Assembly: GCA_016936235.1 (NCBI GenBank)
Contig: JAFGPK010000113.1
Coordinates: 1 to 34,444, forward strand
Direction of reading: 5' to 3'
DNA: 34,444 bases
Origin: Candidatus Fermentibacteraceae bacterium
GTDB taxonomy: Bacteria > Fermentibacterota > Fermentibacteria > Fermentibacterales > JCC-6
Below are positions 25,479-32,757 of this stretch, piece by piece. The notes below the pieces were generated by a model. That model was not told the origin of the DNA. It did no database searches and was given only the letters and a program-made list of their open reading frames with translations. Each line of letters begins with the position of its first letter. Position 1 is the stretch's first letter. Position numbers and translations under genes: made by a program.

Positions 25479-26027
25479 TCAGCTCCGGCTCCTCAGGATC
25501 TCCATGCATAAGCTGAGAATTCCGTCTGGTTCCATCAGCCTTCCCGGCCCCGATGTCCCGCACGCCAGCTTCCCCGTCACGGGTCCTGCGAATCTCACTC
25601 CGCGCCCCTCCAGCCTGCGTACGTTCTCTATCGTCGCTGGGTTGCCCCACATCCTGCTGTTCATGGAAGGGGCCATGAGCACAGGAGCGCTGCATGCAAG
25701 GAAGCATGAAGAGAGCAGGTCGTCCGCCAGCCCGCAGGATGCCCTGGCCAGGAAATCGGCGGTAGCGGGAACCACGGCCATGAGGTCGATGCTGTCGGTA
25801 AGCGTTATATGGGGCACAGAATCCCCCGGCTCGCCTGGGAATAGAGAGGAATAGACCGGTCGTCCTGTGACGCAGGCCAGCTGGGTCTCCGTCACGAACT
25901 CCAGACCGGCCCGAGTGATGACTCCATCCACATGGACGCCTTCCTTCCGCAGAAGCGATGCAAGCATCACGCCCTTGAAAGCCGCCGCGCTGCCTGTAAT
26001 ACCGAGGAGAACTCTCTCACTGCCCAT
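25479..26027 (-). CDS. coaC: Phosphopantothenoylcysteine decarboxylase (CoaC-only flavoprotein)
   Basis: Flavin-dependent decarboxylation of phosphopantothenoylcysteine in coenzyme A synthesis. 182 residues from ATG 26027, which has AGAGGTG upstream and overlaps the coaX stop; TTG 26045 and GTG 26042 are alternatives. FMN site: LLGITGSAAAFKGV. The catalytic His is in VPHITLTDSIDLMAVVPATAD, the PXMNXXMW substrate motif is present as APSMNSRMW, and the clamp is GKLACGTSGPGR. Unlike the usual Dfp protein it has no CoaB synthetase domain. The neighbour coaX (pantothenate kinase) supports the role. The homo-oligomeric Dfp/EpiD family also includes other decarboxylases, but the context favours CoaC. 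Confidence 0.88.
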   Translation of the reverse strand: MGSERVLLGITGSAAAFKGVMLASLLRKEGVHVDGVITRAGLEFVTETQLACVTGRPVYSSLFPGEPGDSVPHITLTDSIDLMAVVPATADFLARASCGLADDLLSSCFLACSAPVLMAPSMNSRMWGNPATIENVRRLEGRGVRFAGPVTGKLACGTSGPGRLMEPDGILSLCMEILRSRS

Positions 26028-26784
26028 TGGAACACCTCTCACCAATTCTGTTTATGCCCACGAGCGTAAGCTCCGGACAGACCTTCAGCGGGCTCCTGCA
26101 CCAACCCGCTATGCCCGGCGCCCAGCCTCCGGTGGCCCATAGAACAGGCTCACCCTCCATCTCATCCACCAGGCGCTCAATGATGCGATCGGCGGCTCCA
26201 ACGGCTCCTATGAGAACACCTGAGCAGATCGCCTGTGACGTGCTCCGCCCCATGGCGGCATCCGGGAACTCGAGGTCGACGGGGTTGAGCCTCTCCGCCT
26301 TTTTGAACAGCTCGGCGGCGGCGGTGCCCACTCCAGGGGCGATGGCACCTCCAAGATACGCCCCCGTCCCGCTTATGACGTCGAACGTGGTTGCGGTCCC
26401 GAAATCCACCACTATGGCAGGAAGAGGGCCCAGATGCATGGCTCCGACCGCATTGGCCAGCCTGTCGGCCCCCAGCTCGTGGGGATAGTCATATTCGATC
26501 TTTATCCCCGCGCTGGCCGGGGTCACTTCCACAGGCTCCACTCCTATGTAGCGTCTTGAGAGGTCCATGACGGAGTGTCTGACCTGGGGAACGACACTGG
26601 CGCAGGCCACCGCATCCGGAAGTGGGCACCCGTCGGTCTCCAGAAGGGTCCCGAGTACCACCCACAGGTCATCGGCGGTCCAGTGAAGCGTGGTAATCCT
26701 CCACTGCACCTCGAGCCTCCCGTCCACGAAGACGCCGACGGCGGTCTTGGTGTTGCCTATGTCCAGTACAAGTCTCCTCATCAT
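26017..26784 (-). CDS. coaX: Type III pantothenate kinase
   Basis: ATP-dependent phosphorylation of pantothenate, the first step of coenzyme A synthesis. 255 residues with the ASKHA motifs: RLVLDIGNTKTAVGVF at the start (phosphate 1, Asp8), GADRLANAVGA in the middle, and VVDFGTATTFDVI (phosphate 2). It ends with LWATGGWAPGIAG (adenosine motif) and PELTLVGINRIGER. ATG 26784 overlaps the nadC stop as ATGA. It is coupled to the CoaC-only gene, which would catalyse a later step of the same pathway. Confidence 0.95.
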   Translation of the reverse strand: MMRRLVLDIGNTKTAVGVFVDGRLEVQWRITTLHWTADDLWVVLGTLLETDGCPLPDAVACASVVPQVRHSVMDLSRRYIGVEPVEVTPASAGIKIEYDYPHELGADRLANAVGAMHLGPLPAIVVDFGTATTFDVISGTGAYLGGAIAPGVGTAAAELFKKAERLNPVDLEFPDAAMGRSTSQAICSGVLIGAVGAADRIIERLVDEMEGEPVLWATGGWAPGIAGWCRSPLKVCPELTLVGINRIGERCSNGQ

Positions 26785-27659
26785 CTCCCCCAGTCGAAGC
26801 CGATGTCCGCAGAGGGCGCGGAATGGGTCAGGGCTCCGGAGGAGATCCCGTTCACTCCGGTCTCGGCAATGCTCCGGATATTGTCCAGCGTGACACCTCC
26901 TGAAGCCTCCAGGTAAACGCCGCTTCCGGCAGAAAGCCTGACCGCTTCCCTGAGTTGTTCCGTCCCCATATTGTCCAGGAGTATCCTCCCGGGTTTTTCC
27001 GCCAGCGCTTTTTCCAGCTGCCGGAGGCTGTCCACCTCGATCTCCACGGGAACCTTCACCGCCCTCAGCCTCTCCATGATCCCGCCAAGACCCTCCACGC
27101 CTCCCGCAAATGCCAGATGGTTGTCCTTGATCATGGCCATCTCGGCAAGATCGAACCTGTGGTTCACTCCTCCGCCCATCCTGACCGCGTACTTCTCCAG
27201 CGCCCGAAGGCAGGGTGTGGTCTTCCTCGTATCGATGACGTCCACTCCAGTACCCCGAACGGCTCTTACGAATTCGCGGGTCAGGGTAGCTATCCCCGAC
27301 AGCCGGCAGAGCAGGTTAAGGGCCACCCTCTCCCCGCGGAGCAGGATATGCGCCGGACCTTCCACGGACCCGATGACAGCTCCTGTCTCCGCCTGCTTCC
27401 CATCGGCGACGTACTGCCTGCAGACGGGCGCCCGTATTCCGAAGGATCCTGCAAGGCTTCTGAAAACCTGATCCAGCAGGAACCATCCCGCCACAAGGAG
27501 CTCTTCCCTGGCGGTGACGGCACAGCTGCTTTCGCGATGGGATGAACTGCCCAGCGAAGACGTTGCGGCGTCTCTCAGTGCCTGGTCCTCCTCCAGCGCC
27601 ATGGCGGTTATGAACTCCCCCACCGAGACCGGATCCGACCAGTCGACTTCCGACCTCAT
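26781..27659 (-). CDS. nadC: Nicotinate-nucleotide diphosphorylase (carboxylating), quinolinate phosphoribosyltransferase
   Basis: Makes nicotinate mononucleotide from quinolinate and PRPP in de novo NAD synthesis. 292 residues: LNLLCRLSGIATLTREFV, then TRKTTPCLRALEKYAVRMGG, then GGVNHRFDLAEMAMIKDNH, and the C-terminal EASGGVTLDNIRSIAETGV. All the family fingerprints are present and the length is normal. ATG 27659 overlaps the amidohydrolase stop by four bases. nadA and nadB are not in the window. Confidence 0.96.
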   Translation of the reverse strand: MRSEVDWSDPVSVGEFITAMALEEDQALRDAATSSLGSSSHRESSCAVTAREELLVAGWFLLDQVFRSLAGSFGIRAPVCRQYVADGKQAETGAVIGSVEGPAHILLRGERVALNLLCRLSGIATLTREFVRAVRGTGVDVIDTRKTTPCLRALEKYAVRMGGGVNHRFDLAEMAMIKDNHLAFAGGVEGLGGIMERLRAVKVPVEIEVDSLRQLEKALAEKPGRILLDNMGTEQLREAVRLSAGSGVYLEASGGVTLDNIRSIAETGVNGISSGALTHSAPSADIGFDWGR

Positions 27660-29113
27660 ATCTCCTGAAGGACCCTTTCCTTCTCGAAGACGACCCTGCC
27701 TTTGTACAGGGTTCCCACCACTTCCAGCTCCTCCCAGTGGGTAGTGAACGGGTTTCCGGACAGAACGGCAAGGTCCGCCACCCTGTCAGGTCGGAGGCTT
27801 CCGGCTATCTCTCGAAATCCGCATACGGAGGCCGCTTCCAGAGTGTAAGCGTACAATGCGGCATCCACTGCCAGTCTCTGTTCAGGGTCAGGATGCCCGG
27901 TGGCCCCTGCCAGGCCCAGGAGCGGACCGAAGGGCATGCCGTCGCTGCCGAAGGCCACTCTGAAATCGGCGTCCATCACCTGTCTGAACGGATTGAGAGA
28001 CAACGCGGTTTCCGGACCCAGTTTCTGTTCGTACAGACCACCGGGCATCTGCCACCTGTTCACGAAATTGGGCTGCATAACGAAGCAGTGGACCTCCGGG
28101 TCCCAGCTGCCGGGCCAGCAGCTGGCAAGGTCCTCCGCGTGCTCCACCCTTATCCCGTGGGGGCACCTCCCGCCCCTCTCGTCCAGGAAAGCTCCGCTCA
28201 CCCTGTCAAGGAGCGACAGCGCCCTTCCGCCGATGGCGTGGAATACGGGCACGACGTTAAGGCTGTCCGACAGTTCCAGAGCTTCCATGACTTCAGCCTC
28301 GGACATGAGAGGAAAGGCTTCGGAGCCATCGGAATACTTTCCCGATATCGCCGCGGTGGAAGCGCCTATGGAGCCGTCCAGGAAGAACTTCAGTCCGGAA
28401 GCCTCCTTCAGCGCCGAACCTCTGGGGTCGTCGAGGACCTCGTTCCCGTACAGGCAGATGGAGATCCTCATACCCGGTTTGCTGTCCCTCAGAACCTTGG
28501 ACGTCATGTAATTCTCGAACGTGTAGACCGATGTGACACCCACTGCCTGCGCCATGCGGACCGCGTTCCTGCAGGCCTGCCTGAGTACCTTTCCCTCAGG
28601 CGGGAACATCCTGCCGAGATCGGAGTTTATCCCCTCCCGAACGATACCCGTTGACCTGTCCAGGCCCGGGGAATCCTCCGGAAGGAGTCTCATCATTGAC
28701 GAGTTCAGCAGAGCCGTGTGGCCGCATACCCTTCTGAGGATCGCGGGACGATCTCCGGATGCCCTGTCAAGTTCTTCGAGGGACGGCAGTCCACCCCCGC
28801 TCCATGTGCTCTCATCGAAGCCGAAACCCCTCAGGATGCTCCCTGTACCATCTGTACCCGATTCCCTGCTCACCATGTCAAGCATCTCTCCCGCGGAACC
28901 GGCCTCCCCGAGATCGAGCATTACCGTCTGGAGTCCGCTCCAGAGGAAGTGGCAGTGGGCGTCCACGAAGGCCGGTATGACGAAGAGATCCGAATGGATC
29001 TCCGGCGCGGCCTCCATATCCTCGATCATTCCCTCGGCGATATAGATACGGGTGGGGCCCAGGGAAGGTCTTCCCGGCCCGACCCAGACTCCTCCGCATT
29101 CGATTATCTTCAT
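27656..29113 (-). CDS. Metal-dependent amidohydrolase (YtcJ-like, Amidohydro_3)
   Basis: 485 residues. The N-terminal beta-sandwich leads into IPAFVDAHCHFLWSG, the HxH metal motif (His53, His55). Further markers are LDGSIGASTAAISGKYSDG, VFHAIGGRALSLLDRV (metal His), GIRVEHAEDL, and FGSDGMPFGPLLGL carrying the conserved Asp; the carbonyl-proximal metal ligands seem complete. LRPDRVADLAVLSGNPF is typical of the family's C-terminus. ATG 29113 overlaps the GGDEF stop as ATGA. YtcJ homologues act on formamides or other amides; the substrate here is unknown. The position between a signalling gene and nadC hints at a nitrogen- or cofactor-related role, but that is inference. Confidence 0.9.
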   Translation of the reverse strand: MKIIECGGVWVGPGRPSLGPTRIYIAEGMIEDMEAAPEIHSDLFVIPAFVDAHCHFLWSGLQTVMLDLGEAGSAGEMLDMVSRESGTDGTGSILRGFGFDESTWSGGGLPSLEELDRASGDRPAILRRVCGHTALLNSSMMRLLPEDSPGLDRSTGIVREGINSDLGRMFPPEGKVLRQACRNAVRMAQAVGVTSVYTFENYMTSKVLRDSKPGMRISICLYGNEVLDDPRGSALKEASGLKFFLDGSIGASTAAISGKYSDGSEAFPLMSEAEVMEALELSDSLNVVPVFHAIGGRALSLLDRVSGAFLDERGGRCPHGIRVEHAEDLASCWPGSWDPEVHCFVMQPNFVNRWQMPGGLYEQKLGPETALSLNPFRQVMDADFRVAFGSDGMPFGPLLGLAGATGHPDPEQRLAVDAALYAYTLEAASVCGFREIAGSLRPDRVADLAVLSGNPFTTHWEELEVVGTLYKGRVVFEKERVLQEI

Positions 29114-29997
29114 GTGCCCTTGTCCTTCAGGTGATTGTACATCAGTTCCAGTGTCTCCGGCTTAACCTCGAAAGTGAAAAAGGTCTTGTCCACTCTTCTC
29201 TCGACGCTTGTGACACGCCCGTTTATCTCCGCGGTCACGTATCCTCCGTCCGGATTCCTACCCTCGGCTATCTCCCTGACGCCCCTGGACGGATCGGATA
29301 TCTCCCTGGCCTCTATCTCGGTCATCTCATCCCTGTGGCGGAACCATCTTGTGAGTATGATGTAGCTTCCCTCGCTGATGGACGAAGCGGCCGGGAAAGT
29401 AACGTCCAGGGTCACCATCCCGTCTTCGTTCCGTCCCTTCGGGCTGTAGATGCAGACCCTGTTCCTGCCCTCGTTCTTCGCTTGATACAGGGCCTTGTCG
29501 GAAGCCACCAGGAGTTCGCTGCCCTCCACCCCCGGGAAGCTGCTGACACCGACGGAAACCGAAATGATGAGCGGTATCGAGGAAAGTTCAGTGTCGTCCG
29601 TTCCGCAGTTGTCCAACGGAGACTGGTAGATGAGGTCCCTGATCCTCTCAGCAGTCTCGAAGGCCTCATCCAGAGTCGTATTGGGGAGGAGGACCATGAT
29701 CTCCTCGCCTCCGTACCTGTACGCCTCGCCCCTGTAGCCCACCGATCTCCTGATGATCCCGGCCACATGCCTCAGGACGATGTCACCGGTACTGTGCCCC
29801 CATTTGTCGTTGAACTTCTTGAAGTGGTCGATATCTATCATCAGGGAGGACAACGGAAGACCCTCGCTGCCCATCCTGCGCAGAAGCAGGGGAAGGGTGC
29901 TGTCCAGGGCCTTCCTGGGGGGGATTCCCGTGACCGCGTCAAGCTCACCCCTCCAGGGAAAGGCAGTTTCCGGATCAAAAAAACCAGTGAAAGACAA
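29110..29997 (-). CDS. GGDEF-domain protein (diguanylate cyclase-like) with unrecognised C-terminal domain
   Basis: Predicted c-di-GMP synthase. The GGDEF domain spans about 18-190 from the TTG 29997 start (295 residues). It has TGIPPRKALDSTLPLL, then SLMIDIDHFKKFNDKWGHSTGD (catalytic Asp region, shown in parts), YRYGGEEIMVLLP (GGEEI at 96-100) and SVGVSSFPG. Active-site residues are intact; no RxxD inhibitory site precedes GGEEI. A C-terminal domain of about 100 residues, from GMVTLDVTFPAASSIS to LELMYNHLKDKGT, is not a sensor I recognise. I chose TTG 29997 because GGGAGGT sits just upstream and the predicted promoter at 30021-30049 is downstream of the longer TTG start (30042). No membrane segment: cytoplasmic. 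It heads the cofactor operon. Confidence 0.88.
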   Translation of the reverse strand: MSFTGFFDPETAFPWRGELDAVTGIPPRKALDSTLPLLLRRMGSEGLPLSSLMIDIDHFKKFNDKWGHSTGDIVLRHVAGIIRRSVGYRGEAYRYGGEEIMVLLPNTTLDEAFETAERIRDLIYQSPLDNCGTDDTELSSIPLIISVSVGVSSFPGVEGSELLVASDKALYQAKNEGRNRVCIYSPKGRNEDGMVTLDVTFPAASSISEGSYIILTRWFRHRDEMTEIEAREISDPSRGVREIAEGRNPDGGYVTAEINGRVTSVERRVDKTFFTFEVKPETLELMYNHLKDKGT

Positions 29998-30020
29998 ATC
30001 CAGACCTCCCGGTTTGGTCA

Positions 30021-30049
30021 ATAATAACATGAAATCGGGCAAATGACAG
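30021..30049 (-). promoter_or_regulatory. Promoter of the GGDEF-nad-coa-mtnA operon
   Basis: On the minus strand CTGTCA (30044-30049), 17 bases, then TATTAT (30021-30026), a five-of-six -10. Transcription would start near 30015, about 18 bases before the chosen TTG, which excludes the longer start codon. Confidence 0.55.
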
Positions 30050-30116
30050 CGCTTACATTGACACCGGCCGGGAAAGAATGCAGACTATCGGATGTACGCC
30101 AGATCGGGGAGGATAC

Positions 30117-30569
30117 ATGTTCCGCAGTTCATTCTCGGCGCCCTTCACAGCTGCTCTAATGCTCCTGCTTTCCTGCTCATGGTCCGCCGGTCAGAGGGAA
30201 GTTCTCGATTGCTTCCGCGGGGCGGTCTCCACCATGGAAGGAGGTGACTGGGAGTCGGCGATGGAGGTCATCAGCTCCTCCACGGAAGCCCTTCTGGACT
30301 CGCTTTCGTCGGACTTCACCGCCAGGGGCCTGTACGGCTATGAGCAGGTCGTGGACCTGCTTCGGGTGATGTATCAGGAGTACATTGACTTCGATGGAGA
30401 AGTGACTATGATTTTCGTTGAGGGAGACAGGGCAGAGGTCACCATCTCCCCTGACGATCAGAGAAAATACCAGATGGTGTTCGAGCAGGGGGAATGGAAG
30501 CTTGATCTGAGCGAGGTCTTCAGGGCGGATATCCAGGAAGCCCTGAGGGGTTCTTATGTATATCACTGA
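30117..30569 (+). CDS. Small lipoprotein of unknown function
   Basis: 150 residues from ATG 30117, with GGGGAGG about five bases upstream; a longer frame to 30078 has no ribosome binding site. The signal peptide (MFRSSFSAPFTAALMLLLSC) ends in an LLSC lipobox, so it is probably lipid-anchored. The mature part is one compact domain: helix (VLDCFRGAVSTMEGGDWESA), a middle linker, then a beta-rich end with DFDGEVTMIFVEGD and KYQMVFEQGEWKLDL. The last part has the look of an NTF2-like/SnoaL cone fold, where such a W-K-L stretch is common, but I cannot prove it. It is divergent from the GGDEF gene and followed by the triple-repeat lipoprotein 82 bases later. Confidence 0.75.
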   Translation: MFRSSFSAPFTAALMLLLSCSWSAGQREVLDCFRGAVSTMEGGDWESAMEVISSSTEALLDSLSSDFTARGLYGYEQVVDLLRVMYQEYIDFDGEVTMIFVEGDRAEVTISPDDQRKYQMVFEQGEWKLDLSEVFRADIQEALRGSYVYH

Positions 30570-30592
30570 GAACGTCATTCTCCTTTTAATTA
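30568..30592 (+). terminator. Weak hairpin after the small lipoprotein gene
   Basis: GAGAA, 5-base loop, TTCTC, then CTTTTAATT. The stem is short and A/T-rich, so termination may be partial. Confidence 0.3.
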
Positions 30593-30651
30593 GAAGCAGT
30601 GTTTGCCGTACCGGTTCGGGAAACCGGGTAAAAAGAAGAGAGGGAAACTAG

Positions 30652-31656
30652 ATGAAGAAACTGGCATTACTCTTTGGTATGCTGGCCATCGCCCTGTTCG
30701 CTGCATGCGGTGAGCAGGCCGAGGAGGGTGATACCACCCAGGTCGAGGATACCACTGAAGCGGCGCTTGCCGAGGTTACGATTACCAACGGCCTTGAGGC
30801 CTATGATATTTACTACATCATGATCGACCCGTCGGACGAGCCCTGGGGCGAAGACCGCCTGGGCGAAGAGACACTGGCCCCCGGTGAGTCCTTCACAGTC
30901 GAGGTCGAGCCCGGCGCCTGGGACATCCAGGTTATCGATGTCGACGGCGACACCTACACACTCTGGCAGGTTGATATCGGCGCCGACGGCTACGAGTGGA
31001 ACGTTACCCTCGACGACATAGACAGCGACTGGGGCGACAGCGAGGTAATGGAACCCCGCATTATCGAGGCCGGTGAGGGAACCGCCTGGATTTCCATCGT
31101 CAACGACCTTCAGGGATACGACATTTTCTACGTTTACGTATCTCCCATGGAGTCCGATGACTGGGGCGATGACATGCTCGGTTCCGAGATCCTCTACCAG
31201 AACGACGAGCTCATAGTCTGGGTCGATCCCGGAACCTACGACATTCAGCTTGTTGATGAAGACGGCGACACCTACACCGTGTGGGAAGTGGAAGTCGACG
31301 CAGCCGGTTTCGAATGGTGGGTCACTCTCGACGATCTGGACTTGATGACGGATGAGCCCGACATGGGTGCCGTTATGCTCGAGACAGGCGAGGGCAGCGC
31401 CCCCGTCACCATCATCAACGACCTTGGCGCCTGGGACATCTACTACGTATACGTGGATGCCTCCGACTCTCCCTGGGGCGAGGACAGGCTTGGATCCGAC
31501 ATACTCACCGCCGACAGCCGCATCACCGTCTGGGTGGATCCCGGCACCTACGACATGAAGGTGGAGGACGTCGACGGCGACACCTACACCCTCTGGGGCG
31601 TTGAGGTCGGTGCGGACGGTTACCAGTGGAGCGTTACGCTCGATGATATGGACTGA
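30652..31656 (+). CDS. Acidic lipoprotein with three tandem ~85-residue repeats
   Basis: 334 residues. Signal peptide with lipobox FAAC (Cys19), a Glu/Thr/Asp spacer to about 40, then three copies at about 41-124, 145-230 and 250-334. Each copy follows the pattern I.ND...YDIYYVYV.PSDSPWGEDRLGS-IL, then a TVWVDPGTYDIQV..DGD stretch, then TYTLW.VEV.ADGYEW.VTLDD. The repeats are also similar in DNA (GACGGCGACACCTACAC occurs in all three), so the expansion is recent or under homogenisation. Predicted beta-sandwich; the pattern of an 'ND.g' strand, 'PG.Y' turn and DGD loops may bind calcium or another partner. I do not recognise the family and infer an outer-membrane surface or periplasmic role. 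Ribosome binding site GAGGGA. Confidence 0.85.
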   Translation: MKKLALLFGMLAIALFAACGEQAEEGDTTQVEDTTEAALAEVTITNGLEAYDIYYIMIDPSDEPWGEDRLGEETLAPGESFTVEVEPGAWDIQVIDVDGDTYTLWQVDIGADGYEWNVTLDDIDSDWGDSEVMEPRIIEAGEGTAWISIVNDLQGYDIFYVYVSPMESDDWGDDMLGSEILYQNDELIVWVDPGTYDIQLVDEDGDTYTVWEVEVDAAGFEWWVTLDDLDLMTDEPDMGAVMLETGEGSAPVTIINDLGAWDIYYVYVDASDSPWGEDRLGSDILTADSRITVWVDPGTYDMKVEDVDGDTYTLWGVEVGADGYQWSVTLDDMD

Positions 31657-31706
31657 TTCAGCAGGACACTGACCCTGACGGATCAGTCCATCGATGAATC
31701 AGTTGA

Positions 31707-31745
31707 GAAGAAACCCCCGGACCGGCAGGTCCGGGGGATTTCTTC
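31707..31745. terminator. Strong two-way terminator after the triple-repeat lipoprotein
   Basis: Ten-base-pair G/C stem (31714-31723 with 31728-31737) around a 4-base loop GGCA, flanked by GAAGAAA and TTTCTTC, which extend the stem and give a T-rich tail on both strands. Confidence 0.75.
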
Positions 31746-31797
31746 ATGACTGTCATGCTTCTCTGACTGAACACAATCGCATGAACGATTCAGTTTT

Positions 31798-31833
31798 AAG
31801 AAACCCGTGGTCCTGATCGACCACGGGTTTCTT
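31798..31833. terminator. Second two-way terminator hairpin
   Basis: Fifteen-base-pair perfect stem (31798-31812 and 31819-31833), AAGAAACCCGTGGTC with its complement, 6-base loop, tail TTTCTTC. It resembles the hairpin 90 bases upstream in design and flanks. Confidence 0.7.
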
Positions 31834-31869
31834 CTTGACTGACCTGACCTGATATAGATCAATACTGCT

Positions 31870-31899
31870 AAAAACCCGCGGACCTTTCGATCCGCGGGT
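31870..31899 (-). terminator. rpsD terminator
   Basis: Stem 31874-31882 with 31891-31899 (9 bp), 8-base loop, followed on the minus strand by five T residues. It lies about 20 bases beyond the rpsD stop. Confidence 0.8.
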
Positions 31900-31920
31900 C
31901 GCTGCATTGAAACGAAGGAC

Positions 31921-32529
31921 TTACTTGGAGTAGAACTCCACCACCATTCTCTCGTCCACGTCCAGCGGCACGTCCTCCCTTGAGGGCAGAGCCTTCATGA
32001 TTATCTTCCTGGCCGAGGGGTCCACGTCCAGGAACGCGGGTACGCCTATTCCGGAGCCCTCGGTGATGTTGTCCTCAATGACCTTGAGTTTCCTGCTCTT
32101 CTCCTTCAGGGAGATGACGTCGCCCACCCTGACCGAGTAGGACGGTATGTCCAGCTTCCTTCCGTTTACGGTGACATGGCCATGGGTGACCAGCTGTCTC
32201 GCTGCGGGAATGGAACGTGTGAACCCTCCCCTGGCAACAACGTTGTCCAGCCTTCTCTCGATCTGCTGAAGGAGGTTGTGGCCCGTCTCGCCCTTCATCG
32301 AAGTGGCTTTGCTGTAGTACCTGCGGAGCTGCTTCTCGGAGAGACCGTAATTGAACCTTATCTTCTGCTTCTCGGTGAGCTGCAGGCGGTAGGTCGAAGA
32401 TCTTCTCCGATGCCATCTGCCTCCATGCTCCCCCGGCGGGTTCTGGTTGGCCGGGTCCTTCCTCGTCAGGCCGGGAAGTGTACCCAGAGACCTGATCTTC
32501 CTGAGTTTGGGTCCGCGATATCTCGACAT
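31921..32529 (-). CDS. rpsD: 30S ribosomal protein S4
   Basis: 202 residues. It initiates 30S assembly on the 5' domain of 16S rRNA. Markers: MSRYRGPKLRKIRSLG, then LTEKQKIRFNYGLSEKQLRRY, LDNVVARGGFTRSIPAARQLVTHGHVTVNG (S4 RNA-binding domain, in parts) and the ending DERMVVEFYSK. It has no zinc-binding cysteines, so it is the C-minus form. It stands alone, away from the rpsM-rpsK-rpoA cluster that often holds it, and has its own promoter, leader and terminator. The SD is GGAGGT about eight bases before ATG. Confidence 0.97.
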   Translation of the reverse strand: MSRYRGPKLRKIRSLGTLPGLTRKDPANQNPPGEHGGRWHRRRSSTYRLQLTEKQKIRFNYGLSEKQLRRYYSKATSMKGETGHNLLQQIERRLDNVVARGGFTRSIPAARQLVTHGHVTVNGRKLDIPSYSVRVGDVISLKEKSRKLKVIEDNITEGSGIGVPAFLDVDPSARKIIMKALPSREDVPLDVDERMVVEFYSK

Positions 32530-32653
32530 TCAGTAACCTCCGACGGTTGGCGCCTCACGAGACATTCGTGGCATGACGATAACACCGGCACCTTCCGGTG
32601 AACTGTACTCTGACAGCCATCTCCATGCTTCGGCGCATTTGTGACAAGGCTCA
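32530..32653 (-). promoter_or_regulatory. rpsD 5' leader with hairpins (possible S4 autoregulatory element)
   Basis: The predicted leader is roughly 120 bases. On the minus strand, stem CACCGG/CCGGTG (32583-32600), stem CACGA/TCGTG (32556-32570), and a small AACC/GGTT hairpin (32535-32548) that includes the GGAGGTT ribosome binding site. Sequestering the SD would fit repression by S4, which is known in other bacteria for their own S4 mRNAs; no homology to those elements is claimed. Confidence 0.4.
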
Positions 32654-32683
32654 AATCTACCGGCTCAGGATGTCATATGTCAA
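32654..32683 (-). promoter_or_regulatory. rpsD promoter
   Basis: Minus strand: TTGACA (32678-32683), 18-base spacer, TAGATT (32654-32659), four of six in the -10. Confidence 0.65.
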
Positions 32684-32711
32684 CAAGGAGCACGCATTTG
32701 TGATGGAACAG

Positions 32712-32736
32712 AAAGGGGCACGCGTAAGCGTGCCCC
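32712..32736 (-). terminator. Terminator of the C25 peptidase gene
   Basis: Nine-base-pair perfect stem GGGGCACGC (32715-32723) with GCGTGCCCC (32728-32736), 4-base loop, then TTTC on the minus strand. It is about 20 bases past the stop codon. Confidence 0.7.
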
Positions 32737-32757
32737 CTCGTCATCATTACCGAGGCC

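Noticed and set aside
29131-30024. A 297-codon plus-strand frame opposite the GGDEF gene
   Set aside because: It is antisense to clear GGDEF motifs and shows no protein family features.
30772-31653. CRISPR-like or tandem DNA array
   Set aside because: The repeats are about 85-codon coding repeats in one frame of a lipoprotein, without short identical repeats and spacers.
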